Positions 1 through 8,884 of a stretch of 14,155 nucleotides of DNA are shown in pieces. The translations under genes were made by a program, and so were the position numbers. Position 1 is the first letter of the stretch; every line of letters begins with the position of its first letter. Under the pieces are notes generated by a model. That model was not told where the DNA came from. It searched no databases and saw nothing but the letters and a program-made list of their open reading frames with translations. The stretch is from Ophiocordyceps camponoti-saundersi (nom. inval.) (taxonomy: Eukaryota; Ascomycota; Sordariomycetes; Hypocreales; Ophiocordycipitaceae). The DNA lies in contig PDHQ01000606.1 of assembly GCA_003339415.1 (NCBI GenBank), positions 1-14,155 of the forward strand, read 5' to 3'.

Positions 1-178
<178 letters not shown>

Positions 179-247
179 AACTTTAAGTATTTATATTTTA
201 CTTAAGTATATTTAATAAAATTTTTAAGAGGCTTTTTACGCGTTTAA
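179..247. other. A+T-rich spacer
   Basis: Short A+T-rich stretch between the microsatellite and the Lys/Ala-rich relic. I see no gene, repeat or regulatory site in it. Confidence 0.5.
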
Positions 248-403
248 AAATATAATAAAAATATAGCTATAGCGGCCGCTACTAAGAAAAGTATAGCTAA
301 GCTAAATATTATTAAGAAGTAAGCTACTAAAATAGCTATTATTAAAGCGGTAGCTAATAAAGTAAATATAGCCGCTAAGGTAAATATTACTAAGGCTACT
401 AAT
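248..403 (+). pseudogene. Lys/Ala/Thr-rich low-complexity coding relic
   Basis: Codons in this frame (263 onward) read as an Ala/Lys/Thr/Ile/Asn-rich peptide of about 50 residues with one internal TAA, bounded by TAA at 245-247 and 404-406. Units such as Lys-Ala-Thr and Lys-Val-Asn recur, and many Ile codons (ATA/ATT) are what RIP would make of Thr (ACA) or Met (ATG). The composition recalls basic tails such as histone H1 or a simple repeat, but there is no diagnostic motif, and I do not assign a family. It ends about 35 bp left of the LTR element, so it may be a fragment of whatever the element inserted into. Confidence 0.35.
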
Positions 404-439
404 TAAAAGTATAATAATAATAAAAATAATATTAGCTAA

Positions 440-625
440 TATAAGGGTTCGGCCTCTAAGCTATCTACGAGGAGGTAACTTTATTATTTAGAACGATTAT
501 AAAGAATTATAGAAAAGGGGTTATAACGCCTAATAGGGGTAGGCGATCCGCGCGCGCGCCGCGCGCGGAAATAACTAATTACCCTACGTAACTTAGCTAT
601 TTAGGCATAGCCCGAATCCCTTATA
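440..625 (+). repeat. 5' LTR (186 bp)
   Basis: This copy matches 6741-6926 at 174 of 186 positions by eye with no indels. All 12 differences are C/T or G/A transitions. Terminal bases TATAAGGG and CCCTTATA are inverted repeats. It contains a CG-alternating hairpin at 548-568 and one surviving CpA at 606. The LTR would carry the promoter and polyadenylation signals, but no clear TATA box can be called in such TA-rich sequence. Confidence 0.9.
548..568. other. (CG)n hairpin in 5' LTR
   Basis: A perfect 9-bp stem (CCGCGCGCG at 548-556 with CGCGCGCGG at 560-568) closes a 3-base loop. Alternating CG is also a Z-DNA-prone sequence. It stands out in DNA this A+T rich and shows that CpG cytosines were spared while CpA cytosines were lost. 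The matching site in the 3' LTR is at 6849-6869 with a single C-to-T difference. Confidence 0.8.
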
Positions 626-673
626 TACCCCGCCGCCTTAGGAAAATAGAAGTTCCGTCCCCGGCGGGGGTAT
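625..673 (+). other. Leader hairpin just after the 5' LTR
   Basis: ATACCCCGCCG (625-635) pairs with CGGCGGGGGTAT (662-673), giving an 11-bp G/C-rich stem with one bulged G. It starts at the last base of the LTR, where the primer-binding site and RNA packaging or dimerisation structures of LTR elements lie. I cannot match it to a particular tRNA 3' end. The role is inferred from position only. Confidence 0.5.
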
Positions 674-701
674 AAGTTAAAATAAAATAAAAATTCCCCT
701 A

Positions 702-732
702 TATATTCCTTTTCTTTTCTTTTCTTTTTCTA
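702..732 (+). other. Polypyrimidine tract in the leader
   Basis: A nearly pure C/T run (TTCC, then TTTTC units) lies between the leader hairpin and the first reading frame. Pyrimidine tracts are common upstream of transcription starts in fungal promoters. Here it may be a leader or promoter relic of the LTR element. Confidence 0.4.
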
Positions 733-841
733 TATATTACCTATTTTAAAAATATTAATTTTATTATTATTACGCTATCGCCGCGCTACCTCCTTATATT
801 AATTTTTTTTTTTATTAATATATTATTTTATTTATTATTTT

Positions 842-2133
842 ACTAATATATTAACTACGCCCTTAACGCTAATTTACGTTATAAGGAAGTATATCGTATA
901 AGGAAATAGTAATAATAAAAACGCTATATTATTAATAAAGGTATCGTATATATATACGCCTTACTTTAATAACTTTATAAATAAAAGTATAGCTAAATAT
1001 ATCCGTAGCTAGGCGGCGGCCTATTAGGCGTATTATTCGTAGCGTAGAAGGTACCTCTAAGAAAAGTATTTTTTCGCTAAGAATATACGCTTTTAGTAGG
1101 CCGCTTATAATTTATAAAATATAGCCGCTAATAACGAAGCTATTTAGGAGCTTACCCGCGCTCGTAAAGGTAATACTCTTAGCTATTATATTATTTTAAC
1201 GCCCGCTTTCTAAGCTTATACTAACCGCCTTAGAATATAGCTTAATATTATATAATTTACTTTTTACGCTATTACCGATATTTTTATATCCCTATTACTT
1301 AAGCTATCTAGCTTTAACGCTTTTATCCCCTCTAGCGGTAATATTATCTCCGTACTTATATTATTAATATATTATTATAATATAAATAGCGCTATAGCGT
1401 AATATTAGTAATATTAAGCTTAGTAATAAGGGTAAGTTATTATTAGCTTTAATATATTCGCCTTTTATTATAAAAAGTCCTTATAATAATAAAAGTAAAT
1501 TTAGTAAAATATTCTCGCCTTATAATAGAAAGAGGCGGCTACCTAGGCTAAGGATCGATAATAGTAACTTAAAGCTAATTATAATATTTATATAGCCCTT
1601 ACTAACCTCGCCGCCTTATTATTACTACCTTACGCTTTTTATCGCGCCCTAGCTAAGTAAAATTAGCCGCTATAATCGCTATCGCCCGCGGCTAGAGGTT
1701 ATAATTACTTATATAACGCGTTAGTATCTAAGCTTAGTATACTCCCGCGTAGCTATAATAATTTAAGCTAAGCGTAGTTAGCTAATAATATTAAGGAGGA
1801 AAAAAAGTAATAAAATATACTAAACGCGCTATAATAGTAAGAAGAAAGATAAGGATAGGAGGGGGGCGGGGTATAATAAGCTAGAAAGAATTTACTAAAA
1901 AGGAGGGGGAATTTACTTAATTATTTACTTAATTAAGTTTAAATAGGAGAGTATATTTAAGGCTATTATATATATAAATATCTCCTTAGCGTAACTTATA
2001 ATTATCTAAGGTAACGTAATATTATAAGCTATCTAATAGCTTTTAAGTTAGCGTAATATATCTTTTCTATTTTATTAACGCTTAGCGATAAAGGGGTTAG
2101 CTTTATAGGCGTTACTTATAAGCGTTTTTCGTA
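842..2133 (+). pseudogene. First ORF relic of the LTR element (gag-position, family unrecognised)
   Basis: Plus-strand frame 2 reads as a plausible protein of about 430 codons once TAA/TAG are taken as former Gln/Trp codons, while the other two frames are clearly worse from about 1030 to 2130. The first third has many TAG/TAA next to aromatic and Arg codons. The middle is Ala/Asn/Leu-rich, and the part up to about 1860 is Gln/Lys/Glu-rich. A cluster of Tyr codons at about 1955-2000 could be former Cys/His residues of a zinc finger, but the spacing is not a clean CCHC. No ATG survives and RIP would turn ATG into ATA, so the start is unknown. Its position after the 5' LTR suggests a gag-like structural protein. 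The next ORF follows in another frame with a short overlap. Confidence 0.5.
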
Positions 2134-5100
2134 GTAAGGATTTCCTTAATCTTATATTTATTAAGGGATAGGTTATTATTAAAAAGTTATAAAAAAAATT
2201 TAAAATAGCTATTAGTAAGAGATTATAATAAGAGTAGATTATATATAGTATACTTAAGTAAATTAATATAAAATATAAAATATATACTTTTTAGAATATT
2301 AAGTATAATAGTTAAAAAGAATAAGATAATAACGATTTTATACTTAGCTTTAAGGTAATTAAGTTTTTTAGATAAGCGGTTAGAATAAATATAGCAAAGA
2401 TCTAACTATATAAAATTACTAACTTAAAATCGTTCTACGGGGTAATAAGTACTATTAAAAGCGTTCTATTACTTTTATTAAGCTTATATAATAGATACTT
2501 AAGTAAGCTAAATACTTTCTTATAAATATTAAGCGAAAATAATAGTATACCCCCTTAGGGAGGTAATTAGTATAAAAAGCGTAAATAGCTATTAAATAAG
2601 GTTTAAGTTATATTTATATAATAGGTAGTTTAGACTTACGCTTATTATAAATAACTTTTTATTATTTAATACGAGTTAGTAAGTAAGTAAGTAAGAAAGC
2701 TAGTTAAGCTAAGAGAATAATATTATATAATAAAGGATAGCTTATACCTCTTAGTTTATTTATTCTATACCGCTATTAATTTATAAGTAGTAAGCTATTA
2801 ATATAAGTTATCTAATACTTATAAAATAGTAAAAAGTTAACTAAAAGTAACTTATTTAATTTAAACCGCGGTTAAATATAATAGCTATAAGAAAGTTATA
2901 ATAATACTACTAAATATAAATAAAATATTTTACGTAATACTTAGCTTTTATAAATATTATTACTTTTAGCTATATATATTTTAATAACTAATTAGTAATA
3001 ATTATAAGGAAGCGAGGCTAAAAAGGATCCGTAGTAAGTAAGTTTATTATAAAGTTTATAGAGATAGTTATTTAATACCTCTCTAAGGGCGGTAACGGTT
3101 ATAGTAAGCTTTAGCGATAATAGCGTTAAAAGTAATTCCCGTAATAATAATAATTTCGAATAAATCGCGCTATATTAGCTAATATACTATCTTAGTAATA
3201 ATAATAATAAAGTAATATAAACGTAATATTTTTACTAAGGTACCTTATAAGTAGGGAATTATAAGTTTTTTAGATTAAAGTAGTTATTAGGGGTTTTTAA
3301 TTAAGTACTTAGAGTTAGCCCCGGAACTATAGCTAGCTACTAGCGGAAAAGGAATAGTTTACGATTTATTTCTTTATACCCGCTTTAAGAGGGAACTTTT
3401 AAGCGCCCTCTTATAGCGTAGTATATTATACTATATAAAGTAAGTTAAATTATAATATTATAAGCTATAATTCCCTTAAGTACTTATTTATAAAAAGGGC
3501 TAGTATTATAAAAGTAATATTTTAGCTTTAAATTAGTTATAATCTAAAAGAATAAATAAATAAGGGCTATATAATATAGCCGAAACGCGGAGCGGTATAT
3601 TATCGCTCCTAATTATAATAAGAGAAGGTATCGGGCCGGGTAGCTTACTTACCTAAGCGGTATTATAAATAAAAGTTAAAAAAAGTAAGCGTTTTAGCTT
3701 ATCGAGCTTAATATTCTAATATAGCTTTAGGAGTAATAAAGTATTTTAAGGCTTTATAATTTATAAGTATAGTAAATAAGGAGGAGACGCTTTAAAATTC
3801 GGCTAATTACGCTTTAAGATAGTAGATAATAGTAAGAAATTCCTTATCGTAAATTATATAATTCTATTTTATAAGCTAAAGCTTTTAAGAGAAATATATT
3901 ATAAGCTATAAGATTTAATCTTAACCGCGCTAAAAGAGATAGCTACTAATTACCTTACTTAAATAGTTTACCTTTATAACGGTATTAAGATTAGGGCTTT
4001 ACTAAGCGAGGGCGGGGGAGGAGATAAACGCGTTTTTTAATCGCTTAAAAACGTCTTAATAAGCTAAGGTCTAATTAAAAAAGGCATTATACTTCGTAAA
4101 GGTAATAAGTAAGGCTATAAGGGAGGAAAACTAAAAAATAAAATTATAATAAAAGTTTATAAAGCTAATAAAATTATATATACTTTTTACGTAAGTTAGT
4201 GCCTCTTAGTTTTAAATCGCTAAAATCTTAGCTAAGTTTAAGCGTACTTTTTATTTAGCGTAGATAATAAACTTAAAATATTTAACCTTATAAACTATAA
4301 ATACGTATTTATTAAGGTTTAGATATAGTTTAGCTTATTATAATTTTATAAGAATAATATAAACTTTTTTCTAATAGTCTAAAAGTAAGCTACTTAAATA
4401 AATAAAAATATTATTAAGGTAAATAATAATAAAATCCTTAAAGGAATCGCTTAAAGAAATATTAATATATCGTTAAAACGAGGCGGGGGCGCTAGTAAGA
4501 TTAAAAAAGTAAATAAGGTATTCGAATAGCTTAAAATACGTACGGAAAGTAGTTAGATATTCCTCGCTTTTCGTAATATATATTTTATAAAAAGCGGTAT
4601 ATATATTAAGTTTAGTAAATTACTAGGCGCTAGAAAAACTACGTAAAGTTTCTTTTATAAGGGGTAAAAGATAGTAGTCTTACTTAGTAAGTTAATTTAA
4701 AGCTTAATAATTAATATAAAATCGCTAGCCGCCCCTAAGCTTTTTAGCTAGGAGGACTAAAATAGCTATAAACGATAAGCTTACGCGAATTTATCCTTTA
4801 TTTATTAGATTAGTAATTTACTTCCGCACTTTAAGAAGGTATTCGCGTAGTATATTATATAATAGCCCCTAAGGTAACGGCGGTAAAGATTTATTAAGCT
4901 ATTATCGTAAATAAATATAGTAATTATATATACTATAATAAGGGGGAAGAACGCTCGCTTTTTCTTTATTAAAAAAGTTACTAAAGTTAGATACCTTAAA
5001 AAATAAAGAAACTAGTAAGGTAAAGGGAGATAATATTTTAATTTATAGGACGCGTAAAATATCCTATAAGCTTATAATAAGGAAATAATAGCCCGTTTAC

Positions 5101-6059
5101 TAATAAAATTCGCGCCTTATTAGTATAGTAAAAATTAAGCTTAGGATAATAACTATTCGATATTTTTAAACTCGCGTTTTATTATATAAGATAATAAGGT
5201 TATCTATAAAATAAACTATAAAACGTTATTATCTTACGTAAAAAGATACGTTATACCGCGCTATTTAAAAAAAGCTAAGAATTATATTCTAAATTAGGCT
5301 AGGGATTATATATATAATTATAAGTATTTATTAGCTATCGATATTAGTAATAAACTAGATAATATAATAGATTAAGGAGAAATCCTTAAAGTAAACTTAC
5401 TTTTAATAGTAAATTTAAATTACGGTACGGATCGTACGCGGAGTAGAGAGAGGAATATATTAAAGATAGTAATATTATACCTAAGACTTACTTATAATAG
5501 CGTAATAATTATAGCTACTATCTACTTATATATTAATAAAGGTAATAGAATTTATAAGAATAGGGATAAGGAGAGGATTTACGTTTATATTCCTTATAAT
5601 ATCCGTAAATTAGTTTTTTAAACTATTATTTATTAAATTAACGTAATTACTTTCCCCTTATAAGAGACTTAGTATAAGGGGGATTCTTTTCCTTAATTTA
5701 AATAAGCGTTCTAGTCGGCCTCTCCTATTTCTACGAAGCGTACGGATAAGGATAAGGGCGAAGATAGGTATACCGGATAATCCCTCGTAAAATAGCCTAC
5801 CTAGCTATAATATAGATAATATCTTTTAACTTAACGCTTATTATATTTCTCCGTAGAAATATAGGGAGCGGAATAGCGAGGTTTTAAATATTACTTTTTA
5901 TATCTACCGCGTCTCTAACTATAGGAAGAACGCCCTAAGGTTATGCTAGTTTAGCGGATATTTATTATAGGTATATTAATATTCCGGGCTACTAAGGAAA
6001 AAGTAAGGGAAAAGGGTATTTAACCCTTATTTTCGATCCGGAATAACTTAATATCGATA
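2109..6059 (+). pseudogene. Long second ORF relic of the LTR element (pol-position, unrecognised)
   Basis: Frame 3 is the best frame over almost 4 kb, about 1,317 codons, interrupted only by TAA/TAG of the Gln/Trp type and free of TGA. The cleanest stretches are about 3290-4380 and 5160-5640. Lys, Leu, Ile, Tyr and Arg dominate. I looked for YxDD, the integrase DDE neighbourhood, DTG protease and a Walker A loop, and found none that hold up. A segment at about 5400-5640 has an order of residues (Gly, spaced Arg and Glu, then a Lys-Gly turn and Ile-Pro) that faintly recalls a domain preceding the helicase in fungal telomere-linked RecQ proteins. That is an impression, not an assignment, and no helicase follows. 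The size would suit a pol polyprotein. Confidence 0.55.
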
Positions 6060-6061
6060 AT

Positions 6062-6739
6062 AATAGAATAGATATAAGCTATAGCTAAAATATAATTATT
6101 AAGGGGAATATTACGTTTAAAATAGTAGCGTTATAACTTAAGGGTAAATACGTAATATAAATATATTACCTTAATTTTATCTATTTATATAATATCTCCT
6201 AAGAGCGATAATTTTACCTTAAAACGAATAAGGAAATTGGAGAATAACTTAAAAATACCTTAAAAGAGCTTTTCTAACTTTATTATAGCTATCTAATAGC
6301 GGTAAGGGTTAGTAAATATTATATTAAGATACTTAAGGAAGGTCTTAACTTAATACTAATATTCCTCGCCTCGCTCGAAAAACGGGGCTACCTTTAATTA
6401 AATAATAAGCGATAGATACTAATAAAGGAAAACTTATTAATTATAATCGTTACTAATAAAAATATAATTTACTAATAGCTTATATAATATAAGGGCCCGC
6501 TAAGCTAGAAAAAAGGTTTTATCGTTATCGAAAAGGGAGCTAAATAAAAAAGGTTTTTAGTATAAAAGCTATAGCGAGGGCTCCGGCTAAGGTTACTAAT
6601 ATTATATTAAAAAGTAAATAATATCGCGTTACGCTCGTAGGACCTCCTATAGCTTAGAAATTATCGCCTATTACTATTATAGCTAGGCGATAATTACTTT
6701 TTAAAAAATAAGGTTATTTATCGTAATAATAGTTATTTT
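6062..6739 (+). pseudogene. C-terminal ORF relic before the 3' LTR
   Basis: Frame 2 becomes the open frame here for about 226 codons, again broken only by Gln/Trp-type stops, and runs up to the 3' LTR. It is rich in Leu, Lys, Tyr and Ile, with a basic Lys/Arg/Leu stretch near 6530-6640. The shift from frame 3 near 6060 is most simply a small indel in one long ORF, so this is probably the tail of the preceding protein. It shows no chromodomain-like or RNase H-like motif that I can recognise. Confidence 0.5.
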
Positions 6740-6740
6740 A

Positions 6741-6926
6741 TATAAAAGTTCGGCCTCCGGGCTATTTACGAGAAGGTAACTCTATTATTTAGAACGATTA
6801 TAAAGAATTATAGAAAAGGGGTTATAACGCCTAATAGGGGTAGGCGATCCGCGCGCGCGCTGCGCGCGGAAATAACTAATTACCCCACGTAACTTAGCTA
6901 TTCGGGCATAGCCCGAATCCCTTATA
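6741..6926 (+). repeat. 3' LTR (186 bp)
   Basis: Direct repeat of 440-625 with 12 transitions and no indels. It keeps a CpA at 6886 (CCCCACG, where the 5' copy has CCCTACG) and a TpG at 6861 in the CG hairpin. An inverted repeat TTCGGGC (6901-6907) / GCCCGAA (6911-6917) around the loop ATA is perfect here and eroded in the 5' copy. No obvious purine-only polypurine tract precedes it; the nearest candidate is A-rich, around 6704-6716. Confidence 0.9.
6849..6869. other. (CG)n hairpin in 3' LTR
   Basis: This is the counterpart of 548-568. The stem is CCGCGCGCG against TGCGCGCGG, so one C has become T and the pair nearest the loop is now G-T. The rest of the hairpin is conserved. Confidence 0.75.
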
Positions 6927-7880
6927 GCCGAGTCTTATATATCCTAAGTATTAAGTATTACTTTATCTAAAATAAACAAGTTTTACCTTTTTAATTATAA
7001 GTAAAATTTACCTATATTTAGCTTAAAGATTTTTAAACTTAAAAAGCTAAGTTATTATTTTAATAAGATAATAAATAAGCTTAGTATTATTAAAAGCTAT
7101 AAGTTATTAGTAAAGTATTTTAAGATTCTAAGCTAGCTAAACCTTAAACTTAATATAAGTAAGGGCCTAGCTTATATTATTAATATACTTTAAATATATA
7201 CTAAAAATAACTTACGCTTAATTATTACCTATTATTTATTATAATTTATTAAGGCTAAGGTAACTTTAAGTAAAGCTTTTATAACTAAAGTAACTTTAAA
7301 TAAAGTATAGTTAGTTATAGTTAGCTTATTTACGCTAAGTAAGCTTATATATTAAAGCTAGTAAGCACCCGCGGCTACTTTATCTAAAAAATAAACTAAA
7401 GAGGTAAAAAGTTTAGTAAATAAAGTAAATAATAATAATATTATTAATATAATTAATTATAAGAAAAAGTTATAAAGTAAATATTAAATAGTAAAAAAAA
7501 TAATAATATTATAAATATATTAGTATACTAAATATAATTATATATAGCCTTAACTTTACTTAAAGATACTAGCGTAAAGAGAGTTAGTAAGCTAAAATAA
7601 GTATAAATTAATATATTAAAATATTTACTTAAGAAGTATTATTATAAATAAGTAGCGGTTAAGTTTAAAATAAAGCTTAGTATTAAAAGAAATAAGCTAG
7701 GGTAAATCTTAGTATTATTTAACTAAGTAAAGGTATTAAAAGAGTAAATAATATATATTTTCTAAACTAGATTTATATTAATATAAGGGAGAGATTATAT
7801 CTAATATCTATTTATAAAAGAGAAATTTATAAAGTTTAATATTTTCTATTTAAAATTATATAATTATAATATTAATATAT
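6927..7880 (+). pseudogene. Unrecognised coding relic right of the LTR element
   Basis: Frame 3 is the best frame for about 300 codons, beginning immediately after the 3' LTR, and carries only TAA/TAG stops. The product would be basic, rich in Lys, Leu, Ile, Asn and Tyr. An internal near-repeat (AAGGTAACTTTAAGTAAAGC at about 7257 and a close copy at about 7289) encodes two similar Lys-Val-Thr-Leu units. A surviving GCACCCGCGG lies near 7365. I recognise no family. It could be a host gene or an older transposon split by the LTR element, but the frame does not join simply with the relic at 248-403. Confidence 0.4.
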
Positions 7881-8460
7881 TTTAATAAGTTTTTATAATA
7901 TTAATATATTATAAAATAGTTTTAGCAAGGTAGGAAATTAGATAAAAATAAAGTAAACTTATAATATTTTACTTATAGCTAGTTTTTAATAGCTTTTTAC
8001 CTAACTAAACTTAGTTTTATTAAAAGAGGTTTATTATATACTTCTTATTAAAAAGTAATATTTTACTCTTTATTTAAGTTTAAACTTAATATATATATTC
8101 CTTAAGTAGCTATTTAGCAGCTTATTACCTTATTAGTAAGGTTAAAAATTAGTTAGTTATAACTAACTAATAACTAATTAAAGTTTAGTTATAATTAGAA
8201 TATATACCTTTTAGTTAGTTATTAATTAGTTATTTTAATAACTTTAGTTAGTTATTAAATAAAGTTACTAATTAATTAAAAATTAAAAACTAAAATAACT
8301 AAAGTTTAGTTAGCTTATATAAGCTGTTTTAATTAGGAATAAAATATTAATATATAGCGTAAAGTCTTTATATAATAAAGTTATAAAATAACTATATATA
8401 AAAAATAACTATAAGGTTATATAAATATTATAAAGCTATTATAACTTAATACTAAAACTA
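7881..8460. other. Gene-free A+T-rich stretch with AGTTAGTT/AACTAACT inverted repeats
   Basis: I see no coding frame here. The block from 8148 to 8315 is packed with TAGTTAGTTA and its complement in both orientations. Examples are a perfect 24-bp palindrome at 8148-8171, a 15-bp direct repeat at 8210-8224 and 8243-8257, and arms 8297-8303 / 8305-8311 around a single G. Before RIP these could have been TGGTTGGTT-type repeats. The rest is low-complexity A+T. Confidence 0.6.
8148..8171. repeat. Perfect 24-bp palindrome
   Basis: ATTAGTTAGTTA is followed directly by its reverse complement TAACTAACTAAT with no spacer. It is the centre of the inverted-repeat block and could be the fused ends of two small elements or a cruciform-forming site. 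Confidence 0.85.
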
Positions 8461-8640
8461 TTCGGAAAATATATAATATATTTCCGGTTACGATAGGATA
8501 GTTAGATATAGAAGATAAGTCCTTAAACTACGCGAAGGCCTTAGATAAGACCCCGGAAGCTATAATTTATATTATAAGGAGTTTACCCCTAAGTTATAAT
8601 CTCCTTATATATAGTTTATAATAATTTTTAATAACATAAT
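8461..8640. other. Less A+T-rich patch with hairpins, possible LTR remnant
   Basis: This patch has more C and G than its surroundings. It holds a stem TATAAGGAG (8573-8581) / CTCCTTATA (8601-8609) with a 19-base loop and a shorter CGGAAA (8463-8468) / TTTCCG (8481-8486) stem. It sits upstream of the gag relic that starts near 8885, where a 5' LTR would be expected, but I find no second copy in the window to prove that. Confidence 0.35.
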
Positions 8641-8884
8641 TTAATAAGAATTAGCTTTATTTTTAATATAACTCTTAAAATAAATCTTTATAATTTATAC
8701 TTATATATTTTTCTTTATTTTTTTCTAACTTAATTATCGCTATTTTTTTTCTTTAATATATTTTATATAAGATTCTTTTATAATTTTTATTTTTTTTAAA
8801 AAATACTTATTCTTAGCTTAAATTTATTTTTTTTAACTTAATACTAATTTTTATATACTTTATTATACCTTATATAACTTACTC
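8641..8884 (+). other. T-rich leader-like stretch, no gene
   Basis: The plus strand is T-rich with repeated CTTTATTTTT and TTTTTTCT runs. No convincing frame is present. By position it may be the leader or promoter region of the following gag relic. Confidence 0.35.

Larger units (their letters stand above)
440..6926 (+). mobile_element. LTR-bounded retroelement, RIP-mutated, family unresolved
   Basis: Two direct repeats of exactly 186 bp bound a 6,115-bp interior. Each repeat begins TATAAGGG (or TATAAAAG) and ends CCCTTATA, which after undoing CpA/TpG transitions gives the usual TG...CA LTR ends with an 8-bp terminal inverted repeat. Flanking pentamers are GCTAA (435-439) and GCCGA (6927-6931). 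They differ by two transitions and are a possible 5-bp target duplication. The interior holds coding relics in plus-strand frame 2 (about 842-2133), frame 3 (about 2109-6059) and frame 2 again (about 6062-6739), spanning almost the whole interior up to the 3' LTR. A gag plus a roughly 1,500-codon pol would fit that size, but no copia or gypsy catalytic motif was recognised. Only about 10 CpA/TpG remain in 6.5 kb, so it is among the most heavily RIPped parts of the window. Confidence 0.8.

Noticed and set aside
3780..4030. Glycine-rich runs in ORF2 as a Walker A nucleotide-binding loop
   Set aside because: No Gly-Lys-Ser/Thr follows the glycines and no Walker B or helicase motif is nearby.
4330..4370. 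Tyr-Lys-Asn-Asn-Ile near 4350 as a RIPped reverse transcriptase YxDD box
   Set aside because: The first Asn codon follows a G, not a T, so RIP could not have made it from Asp, and no other RT motif surrounds it.
4441..5340. Frame 1 as the coding frame of the LTR element interior
   Set aside because: It looks open locally (4741-4860 has no stop), but frame 3 is better over the long run and much cleaner after 5160.
440..6926. Minus-strand pol for the LTR element
   Set aside because: In the best plus frame Leu codons TTA/CTA, which are stops on the opposite strand, far outnumber plus-strand stops, so the minus reading is worse.
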